Counted from the stretch's first letter, positions 1 through 10,003 are shown. The stretch is 64,000 bases of DNA from Stygiobacter sp. (GCA_006218045.1 VBWB01000009.1:124001-188000), one strand, 5' to 3'. Numbers and translations: made by a program. Notes: generated by a model from the sequence alone, not told the origin.

Positions 1-1802
1 CGTTGCTGGCGATCATCGACGACATCTTGGACCTGTCCAAGATCGAGGCCGGCAAGCTGAACCTGGAACAGGTGTCGCTGAAACCACGGCAAAGCGTCGA
101 AGCCACCTTGGAGATGCTGGCCCCGCGTGCCCGTGAGCGCCATCTGGAACTGGCCTGGCACGTGGACCCGGCCATCCCCGAACATTGTCTGGGCGATCCG
201 GTGCGGTTGCGCCAGATCATGATCAACCTACTGGGCAACGCCATCAAATTCACCCCGGCGGGATCGGTGTCACTGTCCATCAAGCTGATCGACCGCAGCG
301 ATCAATGGTTCGCCGCCCGCTTCGAGGTCACCGACACCGGCATCGGTCTCAGCCCGGAACAGCAGGCCCGCCTGTTCCAGCCGTTTTCCCAGGCCGACGC
401 CTCGACCACCCGCCAGTTCGGCGGTACCGGCCTGGGGCTGTCGATCTGCGCCCGTCTGGTCGAGGTCATGGGCGGGCGTATCGGCGTCAACAGCACCCAA
501 GGCGTGGGATCAACCTTCTGGTTCGAGGTGCCGCTCAGCCTGGACCCCCGCGATCACAGCCCCCCCGAACGCCCGCTGGACCAGATCAGCCTGGTGGTCG
601 TCGACAGCCATCCGGTGGCGCGCCAGTGCGTGGTGGACATCCTGACCGCCGCCGGCGCCCAGGTGACCGGCGCCGATCCGACCAGCGACTGGCTGGCCCC
701 GTTGCGCGCCGGTGCCATCCCCGATGCCTTGGTGCTGGATAACCAGGCTGATCTTGAGCCGTTGATGGCGCAATTGGGTCGTCTTGCGTCCCCGCCTCAG
801 GTGGTTGTGACCACCGCCGGAATTCCCGATGCCTTGAACGAATTCGCCCACCGGCACGGCATCGCCGCCATCATCGCCAAGCCCGTCCACACCGCCGCGC
901 TGATCCGCGTGATCGGGACCGCCCTTGGCCGTGGCGATCGCGTTGCCGGCCCGCCCGCTCAAAAAGCGCAGGCAGCCGGACGCCCGCATCTGAGCCGGGC
1001 GCAAGCCGTCACCGCCGGCACCTTGATCCTGGTGGCCGAGGACAACGCCATCAACCGTCTGGTCATCGGCAAGCAACTGGACCGCCTGGGCCACACCTAC
1101 GACATGGTCGAGGATGGCGAGCAAGCCCTGCGCGCGCTTAGGGCAACACCCTATGGCCTGCTCCTCACCGATTGCTTCATGCCGGTGATGGACGGCTACG
1201 AACTGACCCGAAACATCCGCAACAGCGAGGATTTCTGCCACCGCCTGCCCATCGTCGCCCTGACCGCCAACGCCTTGCAGGGCGATGCCGACAAATGTCT
1301 GCAAGCCGGCATGGACGATTATCTGAGCAAACCCGTCGACATGGAAAAGCTGTCCTCGGTGGTGGAAAAGTGGCTGCCGTCCACCGCCGACGCGGCCGAC
1401 ATCCCGCCCGCCCCGGATGGCAAGGGCAAGGGCGACAGCGAAGCGGCCGCGCCGCCGCCATGCCCGTTCGATCTGGCGGCCTTGGCGGCGCTGATCGGCG
1501 ACGATTCGCCGGAAACCCTGAGCGACATCCTGAATTTCTTCGTCGAGGCCTATCCCGAAGTGCACGAGCAATTGCGCCAGGCGGTTTCCGCCAAGGACCG
1601 TGCCGCCATCCGCAACGCCGCCCATGCCGCCAAGGGCGCGGCCCGGAACGCCTGCACTCCCGCCTTGGCGGAAACCTTGCAGTTGATGGAGGAAAAGGCG
1701 CCGCGCGGCAGCCTGAAATCCCTGACCGCCCTGATGACGCAGGCCGAAGCCCACCTCGCCGACATCCTTCGTCATGTCCAACACCGACAGGAGACACCAT
1801 GA
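1..1802 (+). CDS. Hybrid histidine kinase, 5' end outside window
   Basis: C-terminal part of a hybrid sensor kinase; the reading frame is open to the window edge, so the sensor region and most of the phosphoacceptor helix are missing. Window residues: end of the HisKA dimerisation helix ([10 protein letters not shown]), HATPase with N-box [10 protein letters not shown] at about 75-84, G1 DTGIG at 111 and G2 GGTGLGLS at 140. A degenerate receiver-like domain follows at about 196-310, then a full receiver at about 340-455 with phosphoacceptor D390 and K443, then an HPt domain at about 490-575 with H541 in the HAAKG motif. The protein can therefore autophosphorylate and pass phosphate His-Asp-His to separate receivers. 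The stop overlaps the start of the next receiver gene (ATGA), so the two are translationally coupled and probably partners. The signal sensed cannot be told from this fragment. Confidence 0.9.
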   Translation, partial: LLAIIDDILDLSKIEAGKLNLEQVSLKPRQSVEATLEMLAPRARERHLELAWHVDPAIPEHCLGDPVRLRQIMINLLGNAIKFTPAGSVSLSIKLIDRSDQWFAARFEVTDTGIGLSPEQQARLFQPFSQADASTTRQFGGTGLGLSICARLVEVMGGRIGVNSTQGVGSTFWFEVPLSLDPRDHSPPERPLDQISLVVVDSHPVARQCVVDILTAAGAQVTGADPTSDWLAPLRAGAIPDALVLDNQADLEPLMAQLGRLASPPQVVVTTAGIPDALNEFAHRHGIAAIIAKPVHTAALIRVIGTALGRGDRVAGPPAQKAQAAGRPHLSRAQAVTAGTLILVAEDNAINRLVIGKQLDRLGHTYDMVEDGEQALRALRATPYGLLLTDCFMPVMDGYELTRNIRNSEDFCHRLPIVALTANALQGDADKCLQAGMDDYLSKPVDMEKLSSVVEKWLPSTADAADIPPAPDGKGKGDSEAAAPPPCPFDLAALAALIGDDSPETLSDILNFFVEAYPEVHEQLRQAVSAKDRAAIRNAAHAAKGAARNACTPALAETLQLMEEKAPRGSLKSLTALMTQAEAHLADILRHVQHRQETP

Positions 1803-2302
1803 CCTGGCAGGACCATTTGGACCCCGGTACGATCCTGGTCGCCGACGACATGCCGCTGACCCTGTCGACCATCGAACACCTGCTGACCCGGACCGGGTCC
1901 GCCCGTCCCGCCCACGCCCGCTGCGGCCTGACCGCCCTTGAAGCGCTGGATGCCGACCACCAGCAGCGCTTCCGCCTGCTGATCTCGGATTTCTACATGC
2001 CCAACCTCAACGGCCTGGAACTGATCCGCCGTCTGCGCGCCGGCGAGACGCGGGCAAGACGGGACATGCACGTGGTCGTGTTGAGCGGCGAGACCGATAT
2101 CAGTCTGGTCGAGGCCGCCCGTCTTCTCGACGTGGATGCCGTGCTGCCCAAACCGATATCGCGGGCGCAATTGCACCAGACCCTCGATCTGGTGCTGTCG
2201 CACCCCCGCCATATTCGCGACGCCGCGCATTACCGTGGCGCGGACATCGCCGCGGCGGCCCTTGATCTGGCCCGTCGGGCCGGACTGGTCGAGGAAGCTT
2301 AA
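1799..2302 (+). CDS. Stand-alone receiver protein (response regulator 1)
   Basis: A 167-aa protein made of one CheY-like receiver: acidic pair D16-D17, phosphoacceptor D64 (LLISDFYMP), conserved S96 and K118. No DNA-binding or enzyme domain follows; only a short tail from about 136 containing the motif R-x-I-R-D-A-A-x-Y, which recurs after the receivers of four other regulators in the next 8 kb. The start ATG overlaps the kinase stop codon, which makes this the likely direct acceptor of phosphate from that kinase's HPt domain. Unlike its paralogues it lacks the C-terminal beta-rich module, so it may act as a phosphate sink or protein-interaction switch. That role is inference. Confidence 0.88.
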   Translation: MTWQDHLDPGTILVADDMPLTLSTIEHLLTRTGSARPAHARCGLTALEALDADHQQRFRLLISDFYMPNLNGLELIRRLRAGETRARRDMHVVVLSGETDISLVEAARLLDVDAVLPKPISRAQLHQTLDLVLSHPRHIRDAAHYRGADIAAAALDLARRAGLVEEA

Positions 2303-2476
2303 CAAGAGATTAAAGAACACCGCCGCCGCTTTGGTGCCATCATCCGCCGTCGCGGTTCCCCGCAATCAGGCGTGCCGCATGAATGCCCCCGCGCCCCGCG
2401 TAAGAATTTGGAGCGGGGATGACCCGGCACATCATGATGACGCACGAAGCGCCACCCCACGGCAGGAGATCACCTG

Positions 2477-3217
2477 ATGCTTGGCCCGGAAACCTTCGCT
2501 GTAACCGATTGCGTCATCGCCATCGATGACGAACTGTTTTCCCGACAGGTTCTGGCCCGCACCCTCGAGCGGGTCGGCCATCCCCGGCTGCTCCAGGGCG
2601 ACAGCGCCATCGCCGGACGCGAATTGCTGCAACGCTGCCCGGCCCCGCGCCTGCTGATCCTCGATCACGACATGCCGGGGGAAACCGGCCTTGAACTGCT
2701 GAAGGCCATCCGCTGCGGCACCACCTCCGCCGCCCGCGACCTGCCGGTGATGATCTTGAGCGGCATCGACGACGAACAGGTGGTGCGTGCCGCCATCGCC
2801 CTGGATGTCGACGCCTTCGTCGCCAAGCCGCTGATGGCCGAGGGGCTGCGCAGCCGGCTGCCCATGGTCCTGGCCCCCAACCGCGACGTCAAGCCCCAGG
2901 CCGCCTACGCCGCCTTGGTCACCCCCGCCCCAGGTCCCCGCATGCCGCTGCCGCCCTGCCGTGGCGCCATCGAGGTCAAGCTGGAGGAATTGCGGGTGTT
3001 CCAGACCCTGGGCGCCGACATTCATTCCGCCGCCGGCACCCTGGTCGCCACCCAGGGCACCATCGTGTCGTCGCGCCTGCTGTCGGTGTTGCACGATATC
3101 CATGCCGCCGGCATGAAGCTGTCGCCGGTCTACCTGCAACCACCCAGATTGGCGCCGTCGCTGGCGCCGCCGTCCCGGACCGGACAGCCGGCGCGCATGA
3201 TGCGGCCCGGATCGTGA
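2477..3217 (+). CDS. Receiver protein with C-terminal GM-type module (response regulator 2)
   Basis: A 246-aa protein. The receiver spans about 10-135, with acidic pair D17-D18, phosphoacceptor D63 (LILDHDMPG), S95 and K118. A linker containing RDVKPQAAY leads to a second conserved block at about 168-220 (LGADIHSAAGTLVATQG) that aligns by eye with the C-termini of the regulators at 5.7, 9.1 and 10.0 kb. Modules of this shape (G..L..D....G.LL...G..L) are known to me from the N-termini of some HD-GYP proteins, but here there is no enzyme domain. A Pro-rich tail ends the protein. ATG 2477 follows a CAGGAGATC ribosome site. The output of this family is unknown. Confidence 0.85.
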   Translation: MLGPETFAVTDCVIAIDDELFSRQVLARTLERVGHPRLLQGDSAIAGRELLQRCPAPRLLILDHDMPGETGLELLKAIRCGTTSAARDLPVMILSGIDDEQVVRAAIALDVDAFVAKPLMAEGLRSRLPMVLAPNRDVKPQAAYAALVTPAPGPRMPLPPCRGAIEVKLEELRVFQTLGADIHSAAGTLVATQGTIVSSRLLSVLHDIHAAGMKLSPVYLQPPRLAPSLAPPSRTGQPARMMRPGS

Positions 3218-3236
3218 TCAGCCCCGTCCGCCCGCG

Positions 3237-5738
3237 ATGATGTCCAACGGCACGACCATGCGAACGACCTGGACCGCCACCATGCGGGCCACCGCGTCGG
3301 ATCTGCTGATCCGTGCCGCCACGGTGACGGCCGCATCCCTGTGCAAGACGTCGTTCGCCCTGCTGACCGACAACCCGTCCTGGCCGGCTTTGTGCGTCGC
3401 CGACGAAGCCGGCGCCATCGTCGGATTGCTGGGCCGGCGCCTGTGTGAAAGCATCCTGAGCAAGCCGCTGATGCTGGATCTTTACAGCAACCGCCCGGTC
3501 GACCGCATCATGCACCCCAATCCGCTGGTGGTCGACCTGACCGCCAGCATCGACACCATCGCCGAGCGCATCGCCGAATTGAATCCCGAAGCCCTGACCG
3601 ATGGTTTCATCGTCGCCGACCGCGGGGTCTATGTCGGGGTGGCGTCGGCCCAGGATCTGCTGTTGCGTTCGGCCCAGCAGTCGCGGCGCCGGGCCCAGCA
3701 ATTGGAGCTGACGCAAAAGGCGGCGGAAGAGGCGCGGCGGACCGCTGAAAAGGCCAATCAGGCCAAAAGCACCTTCCTGGCCAATCTGAGCCATGAAATC
3801 CGCACCCCGCTCAATGGGGTGCTGGCCAATCTGGAGTTGCTGGGCCACACCGCCATGGATGGCGAACAGCGCGATTTGTCGCAGGCGGCGGCCATCGCCG
3901 CCCAGGCCTTGCTGGAAATCATCGGCGATGTGCTGGACCTGTCCAAGATCGAAGCGGGCAAGCTGGAAATCGAGGCGATCCCCATGCAGCCGGCGGCGGT
4001 ACTGCGCGACATCTGCATGCTGGCCGCCGGCCAGACCGCGCGCAAGGGCCTGGGCTTCACCGCCCATATCGAGCCGTCGGCGTGGTTCGTCACCCACGGC
4101 GACCCCTCCCGACTGCGCCAGGTGGTGATGAACCTGATCGGCAATGCCGTCAAGTTCACCGCCAACGGCTATGTTTTCCTCAACGTCCTGCGCCTGGACA
4201 ACCTGCTGTCCGATCAGGCCGAACTGCTGATCGAGATCGCCGACACCGGCATCGGCTTCGCCCCCGAAAAGGCCGAGCGCCTGTTCGCCCCCTTCTCGCA
4301 AGAGGACGAGACCACCAGCCGCCGCTTCGGCGGCACCGGCCTGGGCCTGTCCATCTGCCGCGCCATCGTCGACATGATGGGCGGGCAAATCGTCGCCGAC
4401 GGCACCCCGGGCGGCGGCGCCAGCTTCTGCTGTCGCCTGCCCCTGGCCGTCGCCCACGAAGGGAATGTCAACGTGCCGCCCATCGCCGGCCTGTCGGTGA
4501 TGGTGGTCTCCAACGACATCCCCCGCCGCGAACGCCTGGTCGGCGGCCTGATCAGCCAAGGCGTCAGCGTCCTGGGCGCCGATACTCCGAACGACGCCCT
4601 GGCCGCCATGGAAAAGGCCGCCTCGGTGGGCACGCCCTTCGACGCCATCTTGTTGGCGATCGAAGAAACGGCGGAGATGATACATCTGCCGAAACGCCTG
4701 CGCGGACTTTCCGTGGTTCCGATCATGATGGTGGCCCGCGACAACGTCGCCGCCCGCCGTGCCGGATACGCCGCCGGCATCCGCCATCACGTCGGCCTGC
4801 CGGCCCGCCAGCGCGATCTGGCCTGGGCCATCGCCTCGGCTCTCCATCGCACCCCGGCCCTGCCGTCGGCGCCGCCGCCGGTCCAGGGGCTGGAAAGCCT
4901 GCGCTGTCAATTGGCCCCCCACGCCGCCGCCCGCATCCTGGTCATCGACGACAACGCCATGAACCGACAGGTGGCGGAACGCCAACTGGCCAAGCTGGGC
5001 TTTCAGTGCCAGCTTGCCGACGGCGCCCAGTCCGCCCTGACGGCCCTGGAAGCGCATGCCTTCGACCTGATCCTGTGCGACGTGCAGATGCCGGGCATGG
5101 ACGGCCTGTCGCTGACCCGCCTGTGGCGGAGCCAGGAAGCCGAAAACCACAGCCGGCGCCTGCCCATCATCGCCATGACCGCCAATGCCCTGCAAGGGGA
5201 CATCGACAGCTGCCTGGTCGCCGGTATGGATGATTACCTGTCAAAACCCGTCAAACTCGAAAAACTGGCCGCCATTTTGTTGCGTCATCTGACCGAAGCG
5301 CCGCCGCCGCCGCAGACGGCCAATCCGAGCGAAGAGAGCGAGGACGACACCGCCGCCCCCGTCCTTGACCGCACGGTGCTTGCCGCCATCCTGGGAGACG
5401 ATTCGCTGGCGATGCAGGCGGATTTGCTGTCGGTCTTCCTGGAATGCTATCCGCCCTTGACCGCCGAAATCGACGACGCCATCGCCCGCCAGGACCGTGT
5501 CGCCCTGCGCCGCAGCGCCCACACCGCCAAGGGCGCGGCGCGCAATGCCGCCGCCATCGCCCTGGGCAACGAGTTGCAATGGCTGGAAAGCAAGGCGGAA
5601 ACCGCCGCGTGGGACGACATCGCCGCCCATGTCAGGGCCATCATCCGCCATTACGCCCGGGTCGAGATGGCGATTCTGGACCTGATGGATCAGGCCGGCA
5701 TGGCCAGGGGCGAGCGCTCGTCGACAACCCAAGCCTGA
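3237..5738 (+). CDS. CBS-like hybrid histidine kinase with two receivers and HPt
   Basis: An 833-aa hybrid kinase with no obvious membrane segment. Residues about 40-145 resemble a CBS pair (PALCVADEAGAIVGL ... GFIVADRGVYVGV), suggesting a cytosolic ligand. A coiled linker (about 145-180) leads to HisKA with phosphoacceptor H186 (FLANLSHEIRTPLNG), HATPase ([23 protein letters not shown]), a divergent receiver-like domain, and a canonical receiver (LVIDDNAMNR, LILCDVQMPGMDG, KPV). A C-terminal HPt domain carries the AHTAKGA motif. The layout matches the kinase at the window start, so the two are probably paralogues. It lies 19 bp after a receiver gene, and its 3' end overlaps the convergent receiver gene by 49 bp. 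The start may be ATG 3237 or the adjacent ATG 3240. Confidence 0.9.
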   Translation: MMSNGTTMRTTWTATMRATASDLLIRAATVTAASLCKTSFALLTDNPSWPALCVADEAGAIVGLLGRRLCESILSKPLMLDLYSNRPVDRIMHPNPLVVDLTASIDTIAERIAELNPEALTDGFIVADRGVYVGVASAQDLLLRSAQQSRRRAQQLELTQKAAEEARRTAEKANQAKSTFLANLSHEIRTPLNGVLANLELLGHTAMDGEQRDLSQAAAIAAQALLEIIGDVLDLSKIEAGKLEIEAIPMQPAAVLRDICMLAAGQTARKGLGFTAHIEPSAWFVTHGDPSRLRQVVMNLIGNAVKFTANGYVFLNVLRLDNLLSDQAELLIEIADTGIGFAPEKAERLFAPFSQEDETTSRRFGGTGLGLSICRAIVDMMGGQIVADGTPGGGASFCCRLPLAVAHEGNVNVPPIAGLSVMVVSNDIPRRERLVGGLISQGVSVLGADTPNDALAAMEKAASVGTPFDAILLAIEETAEMIHLPKRLRGLSVVPIMMVARDNVAARRAGYAAGIRHHVGLPARQRDLAWAIASALHRTPALPSAPPPVQGLESLRCQLAPHAAARILVIDDNAMNRQVAERQLAKLGFQCQLADGAQSALTALEAHAFDLILCDVQMPGMDGLSLTRLWRSQEAENHSRRLPIIAMTANALQGDIDSCLVAGMDDYLSKPVKLEKLAAILLRHLTEAPPPPQTANPSEESEDDTAAPVLDRTVLAAILGDDSLAMQADLLSVFLECYPPLTAEIDDAIARQDRVALRRSAHTAKGAARNAAAIALGNELQWLESKAETAAWDDIAAHVRAIIRHYARVEMAILDLMDQAGMARGERSSTTQA

Positions 5739-6373
5739 GCCAGCCCATCCACCTGCACCGCCAGTTCCCGTAGCGCCGCGATGGTCTTGCCGGTCAGGGT
5801 CATGCCCTGGGCCATCAGGACCGTCCCGTCACTGGTGGACAGATCGGCGGCCAGGATCATGCCGTCATGCAGCGAGTCCAGCGGCAACGAATGCGCCGCC
5901 ACCGGCATGTGCCGACGCTCGCCCGATGGTGCCAGCCCGCCTTGGCGCAAGGCTTCATAATCGGCGGCGGGGCGCACGGCGCGCGGTTCGGCCAGCACTC
6001 GCCGCACCGATTGCAGGCATTTCTCCCGCGTGGCCGGCTTGATCAGCACGCCGCTGCAATCCAGCATCAGGGCCAGGGCCATGGATTGGGCGTCACCGCG
6101 TCCGGTCATCATCAGCACCGGCAGGTCACGGTCCACCGCCGCCATGCCGACGCGAATCCGATACAGCAGATCGATGCCGGAAAGTCCGGGCATCACCAAA
6201 TCGGTGATCAGGCAGCCCACCCGTCCTGACGGTGACTGCGCCAAATGGCGCAAGGCCTCATCGGCATCCCCGACGGCAACCACCCGCAAACCATCCTCGC
6301 CGGACAGCATGTGTTCCAGCACATGCAGGCTGAAGCGTTCGTCATCGACCACCAAGATTTCGATCGCATCCAT
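5690..6373 (-). CDS. Receiver protein with C-terminal GM-type module (response regulator 3)
   Basis: A 227-aa protein. Receiver at about 5-128 with D10-D11, phosphoacceptor D58 (CLITDLVMPGLSG), T90 and K112. The linker has the family motif RAVRPAADY. The C-terminal module at about 164-218 (LHDGMILAADLSTSDGTVL) is the same one seen in the regulators at 2.5, 9.1 and 10.0 kb. The start at 6373 is chosen because it opens directly into the receiver; a longer open frame upstream reads through the neighbouring GGDEF-EAL gene's DNA. It lies 23 bp downstream of that gene on the same strand, so the two likely share a transcript, and its 3' end overlaps the convergent hybrid kinase by 49 bp. No DNA-binding domain is present. 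Confidence 0.87.
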   Translation of the reverse strand: MDAIEILVVDDERFSLHVLEHMLSGEDGLRVVAVGDADEALRHLAQSPSGRVGCLITDLVMPGLSGIDLLYRIRVGMAAVDRDLPVLMMTGRGDAQSMALALMLDCSGVLIKPATREKCLQSVRRVLAEPRAVRPAADYEALRQGGLAPSGERRHMPVAAHSLPLDSLHDGMILAADLSTSDGTVLMAQGMTLTGKTIAALRELAVQVDGLAQAWVVDERSPLAMPA

Positions 6374-6396
6374 GGTTTTGCCTTCCTTGCTATCGC

Positions 6397-8796
6397 TCAC
6401 AGCGCCCGACCGCGTTGGCCATGGCGGTGGGCTTCTTCCGCCAGCAGGCGGGTGATTTCGTCGCCGGTAACCGGCGGACTGAACAGATATCCCTGGATCT
6501 CGTCGCAACCGAATTCCCGCAGCATGGCAAGCTGGCCCTTGGTTTCCACTCCCTCTGCCACGGTGCGCCGCCGCAATGACCGCGCCATGCCGACGATGGT
6601 GCGGACGATTTCCGCCGCGTCCACGTCTTCTTCCATGTCCTGGATGAACGACCGGTCGATCTTGATGGTGTGCAACGGCAACCGCTTCAGATAGCTCAGG
6701 CTGGAATAGCCGGTGCCGAAATCGTCGATGGCGAGTTGGATGCCCAGGGCCGACAATTCCTTCAGCATGGTGATGGAGGCCTCGGTATCGGTCAGCAACA
6801 GGCTTTCGGTGATCTCGATTTCCAGATGTTCGGGCGACAGGCCGATATCGGCCAGCACCGTCTCGACCATCGGCACCAGACCCGAGCGGACCTGACGCAC
6901 CGACAGGTTGACGGCGGTGCGCATCCAATCATAGCCGCGGTCCAGCCATTCCCGCTGTTGCAGGCAGGCGCTTTCCAACACCCAGCGCCCCACCGGGCCG
7001 ATCAGGGTGGTTTCCTCCAGCACCGGAATGAACTTGGCGGGCGGCACCCCGGCATCGGCGTGGCCCCAGCGCAACAGCGCCTCGACGCCGGAGATGCGAC
7101 CGCTGCGGATATCGACCTTGGGTTGGTAGACAAGGTGGAATTCGTTGTTTTCGCTGGCTCGGACCAGGCCGTTGCGCAGCAACATGCGCTCGTTCATCAC
7201 CTGATTGATGTCGGCGGTGAAGAAGGCGATGCCGCCCTTGCCCAATTCCTTGGCCCGGTTGACGGCGCCGCCGCTGTTGCGGAACAAGGTGCCGGCGTCA
7301 CCGCCGTCGCGCGGATAGATGACGATGCCGATGACGGCGGATACCGTTGTCTCGAAGCCATCGACCATGATCGGCTGCTCGATGGCGTCGACCAGCCGTC
7401 GCGCCTCGATGGCCGCTTCGTAATCGGCGCTCAGTTCCGGCAAAAGCACGGCGAATTCGTCGCCGCCGATGCGGGCCAGGAAGTTCTCGCGGTTGAGCAG
7501 CACCGACAGCCGTTCCGCCACCGCCACCAGCACCTTGTCGCCGATGGCATAGCCCAGGCTGTCGTTGATCAGCTTGATGCCTTCGACGTCGACCAGCAGC
7601 ATGGCCCCCAGGCGGTCGCGGCGGCTGCTGTTGTGGATGGCCAGTTCCAGCCGCTCCAGGAACAATTGCCGGTTGGGCAGGTCGGTCAGGCCGTCATGGG
7701 TGGCCTGATGGCGCAGGCGCTGCTCGGCCTGTTTGCGCTCGCGGATGTCGCGGATGACGATGATCTGCATGCGTTCGGTGCCGTGGGCGTGCAGGGCCTG
7801 GCTGATCTCCACCGGTACCGGCGTGCCGCCGGTGGTCCGCGCGATCATTTCCAGGGGGTCGCCGAAGCCCGGATCGGTCGGGGCGGGAATGCCGGGCAGG
7901 ATTTGTCCAAGAATGCCGAAGCGATCATCGGTCCAGCCGAAAATCCGTTGGGCCGCCGGATTGGCCATGCCGATGCAACCGTCCTGGTCGGCGACGACGA
8001 TGCCGTCGGCGATGGAATCGAGGATATGACGCAACCGCCCCTCGCGTTCCAGCAAGCTGGCGGCGGAACGATGCAGCGCGGTGACGTCGCGCCCGTCCAG
8101 GACGAACACGCCGGCATCGCCGTCGTCGAATCGCTTCACCGTCAGTTCGACATCGACGGCACGACCGTCGAAGCGGCGGAACTTGACCGGAACCGCCTGG
8201 GTTTCGTCGGCCAGGGCCGGCAATTGATCGGACAGGACCTCGGCGTAGACACCATCGAGCAGCGCCTTCAGAGGCCGGTTCATCACCTGGATCAGGCTGT
8301 CCGCCCCCAGCAGGCGCAGGCCGGATTGATTGACGAAAACCACCTGGCCGTCATCGACCAGGGCGATCATGTCGGAACTGATGTCCAGCAGCCGGGCCAG
8401 GCGCCGCTCGCGCTGGACGATTTCGGCGGCGATGGACATTTTCTCGCCCACGTCGCGAAACGATACCAAAACGGTACCGTCACCGGAATCGTCCCCCAGG
8501 ACCAGGGCCAGGGCCTCGACGTCCATATCCTCGCCGGCGGCGCCTTGCAGTTTGATCAGCGCCGGCGCCTCGACCAGCAGATCGAAATGCTGGGAAAAAA
8601 TGGGCCGGAAATCGGGATGGACCAAAGACGCCAAGGGCTGCCCGCGCCAGTTCGCTCCGCCCCCGCCCAGACGGCAGGCCAGCATGGCGTTGACCGACAC
8701 GATCATGCCTTGGCGAACCAGGCACAACATGTCTTGCGATACATCGAACAATTGCTGGCAGGGGGCGGGCCACACCAGATTCGCGGCGCCATCCAT
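6397..8796 (-). CDS. PAS-GGDEF-EAL cyclic-di-GMP protein
   Basis: A 799-aa cytoplasmic protein. Three PAS-like regions (about 12-115, 132-240, 253-355) precede a GGDEF domain (about 361-525) with intact GGDEF at 444-448, and an EAL domain (about 540-790) with the EALLRW, DDFGTGYSSL and VAEGVET motifs. Both the cyclase and the phosphodiesterase signatures look intact, so it could make or break c-di-GMP. The usual RxxD inhibitory site five residues before GGDEF is absent (NREN there). Start ATG 8796 is set by a strong AAGGAGGA site seven bases upstream; about 67 further in-frame upstream codons have no such support. It is followed at once by a receiver gene in the same direction. Confidence 0.92.
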   Translation of the reverse strand: MDGAANLVWPAPCQQLFDVSQDMLCLVRQGMIVSVNAMLACRLGGGGANWRGQPLASLVHPDFRPIFSQHFDLLVEAPALIKLQGAAGEDMDVEALALVLGDDSGDGTVLVSFRDVGEKMSIAAEIVQRERRLARLLDISSDMIALVDDGQVVFVNQSGLRLLGADSLIQVMNRPLKALLDGVYAEVLSDQLPALADETQAVPVKFRRFDGRAVDVELTVKRFDDGDAGVFVLDGRDVTALHRSAASLLEREGRLRHILDSIADGIVVADQDGCIGMANPAAQRIFGWTDDRFGILGQILPGIPAPTDPGFGDPLEMIARTTGGTPVPVEISQALHAHGTERMQIIVIRDIRERKQAEQRLRHQATHDGLTDLPNRQLFLERLELAIHNSSRRDRLGAMLLVDVEGIKLINDSLGYAIGDKVLVAVAERLSVLLNRENFLARIGGDEFAVLLPELSADYEAAIEARRLVDAIEQPIMVDGFETTVSAVIGIVIYPRDGGDAGTLFRNSGGAVNRAKELGKGGIAFFTADINQVMNERMLLRNGLVRASENNEFHLVYQPKVDIRSGRISGVEALLRWGHADAGVPPAKFIPVLEETTLIGPVGRWVLESACLQQREWLDRGYDWMRTAVNLSVRQVRSGLVPMVETVLADIGLSPEHLEIEITESLLLTDTEASITMLKELSALGIQLAIDDFGTGYSSLSYLKRLPLHTIKIDRSFIQDMEEDVDAAEIVRTIVGMARSLRRRTVAEGVETKGQLAMLREFGCDEIQGYLFSPPVTGDEITRLLAEEAHRHGQRGRAL

Positions 8797-9077
8797 AGGC
8801 TGTCCTCCTTGTGGTGGACCGACAGGCCGGTCGCTTGATAACCAAACGTCCAGGTCGGACCACGAGAATTCCCAAGCCGCTTGCGAAAACGGTGGCGCCG
8901 GGGAATGACAGCGGAATTTAGCGCACACCCTCGGCAAAACAAAAATGAACGGTGAGTTAAACCTGAGGTCGCAACACAACTGAAATAAACAAAACATTCA
9001 CAATTGGCCAATTGCAAACAGCCTGTGCGCCTGCACATATCGTGCGTATTTCCAGTGTACATAGGCGGGTCAACAAC

Positions 9078-9779
9078 ATGCCCACGTCGATTTTGAAACG
9101 TTCAGAGAGTATACTTATAGTTGATGATGAGATGTTTTCCCGTTTTATGACAGCGGAACTGTTTCAGCGTATCGGCCAGCCCAACATTGTTTCACGCCGC
9201 AGCCAAGCCGAAGCCATGGACTATCTGCGCCAGGAGGATGCCGCTCTGTTGCGGTTGGCGGTGCTGGACGTGCAATTGCCCGACGGTACCGGCCTGGACA
9301 TTTTGCGGGCCATCCGCTGTGGTCGGGTGGCTGCGCCGCACGACCTGCCGGTGATGATCGTCACCGGCCAGGACAGCCTGGGGGTGGTCGCCGCCGCCAT
9401 GGCGCTCGATGTGGATTTCTTCCTTGCCAAACCGTTGGTCGCGGCCAGCCTGCGCGACTATCTGACCTTCCTGCTCAACACACCGCGCAAGCTTTCCACC
9501 GCCGCCGACTATGCCCGCATCGACGTCTCGGGCATCGGTACGATTGCGGTTCCCGGCAATGACGGCGACCCGGGCGATCTTGGCCCCGCGATCACGGTCG
9601 CCTGCCGCGACCTTTGTCCGGGCATGCGCCTGGCGGCGGACGTGATGGCACCGACCGGCGAGTTGCTGGTGCAGCGCCACACGGTGCTGAGCGAACGCCT
9701 GATCCGCCTGCTGCATGGACTGGAAAGCGCCGGCCTACCCGTGGGCGCGTTGCACATCGAGGTGACCGATGGCGCTTGA
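9078..9779 (+). CDS. Receiver protein with C-terminal GM-type module (response regulator 4)
   Basis: A 233-aa protein. Receiver at about 10-135 with D16-D17, phosphoacceptor D64 (AVLDVQLPDGTG), T97 and K118. The linker carries RKLSTAADY. The C-terminal module (about 178-230, CPGMRLAADVMAPTGELL) is the clearest copy of the module shared with the other regulators of this island. ATG 9078 is preferred because it sits 12 codons before the first receiver strand and follows an AGGCGGG stretch; an in-frame start at 9012 would add residues of low quality. It is transcribed divergently from the GGDEF-EAL gene across an AT-rich gap, and its stop overlaps the next small gene. Confidence 0.87.
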   Translation: MPTSILKRSESILIVDDEMFSRFMTAELFQRIGQPNIVSRRSQAEAMDYLRQEDAALLRLAVLDVQLPDGTGLDILRAIRCGRVAAPHDLPVMIVTGQDSLGVVAAAMALDVDFFLAKPLVAASLRDYLTFLLNTPRKLSTAADYARIDVSGIGTIAVPGNDGDPGDLGPAITVACRDLCPGMRLAADVMAPTGELLVQRHTVLSERLIRLLHGLESAGLPVGALHIEVTDGA

Positions 9780-9975
9780 TCCATCCGTCCGCCTGATGGT
9801 AACCGAAGCCTATGAGGAGACGGTGGCCGAGGCCATGGCCCAAGGCCAGCCCGCCGCCACCGCCCATCGCGAAGGGACCACCGCCGCCGCCATGTTCCTG
9901 GCGTCCATGAGCGGCCTGGAAGATGCCGCCGCCCGCGTCGAAGTCGAAGCGTTGGGCCTGAAGCCGGAACAATGA
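9769..9975 (+). CDS. Small unknown protein coupled to response regulator 4
   Basis: A 68-aa, Ala-rich, probably helical cytosolic protein with no cysteine and no membrane segment. I do not recognise the family. Its ATG lies inside the last codons of the upstream receiver gene (11-bp overlap), a sign of translational coupling, and it ends 28 bp before the next receiver gene. Codon composition matches its neighbours. The context suggests an accessory to the receiver pair, but no motif supports a specific function. Confidence 0.6.
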   Translation: MALDPSVRLMVTEAYEETVAEAMAQGQPAATAHREGTTAAAMFLASMSGLEDAAARVEVEALGLKPEQ

Positions 9976-10003
9976 CACTGCACGGGTTGGAACGGTGAGT
10001 ACC

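Noticed and set aside
510-1784. Long minus-strand open frame opposite the first kinase
   Set aside because: It mirrors the codon structure of the GC-rich kinase gene; its product is low-complexity Gly/Gln/Arg without any motif.
2976-5195. 739-aa minus-strand open frame opposite the second kinase
   Set aside because: It lies entirely antisense to a gene with intact HisKA, HATPase, receiver and HPt motifs; the translation is repetitive and motif-free.
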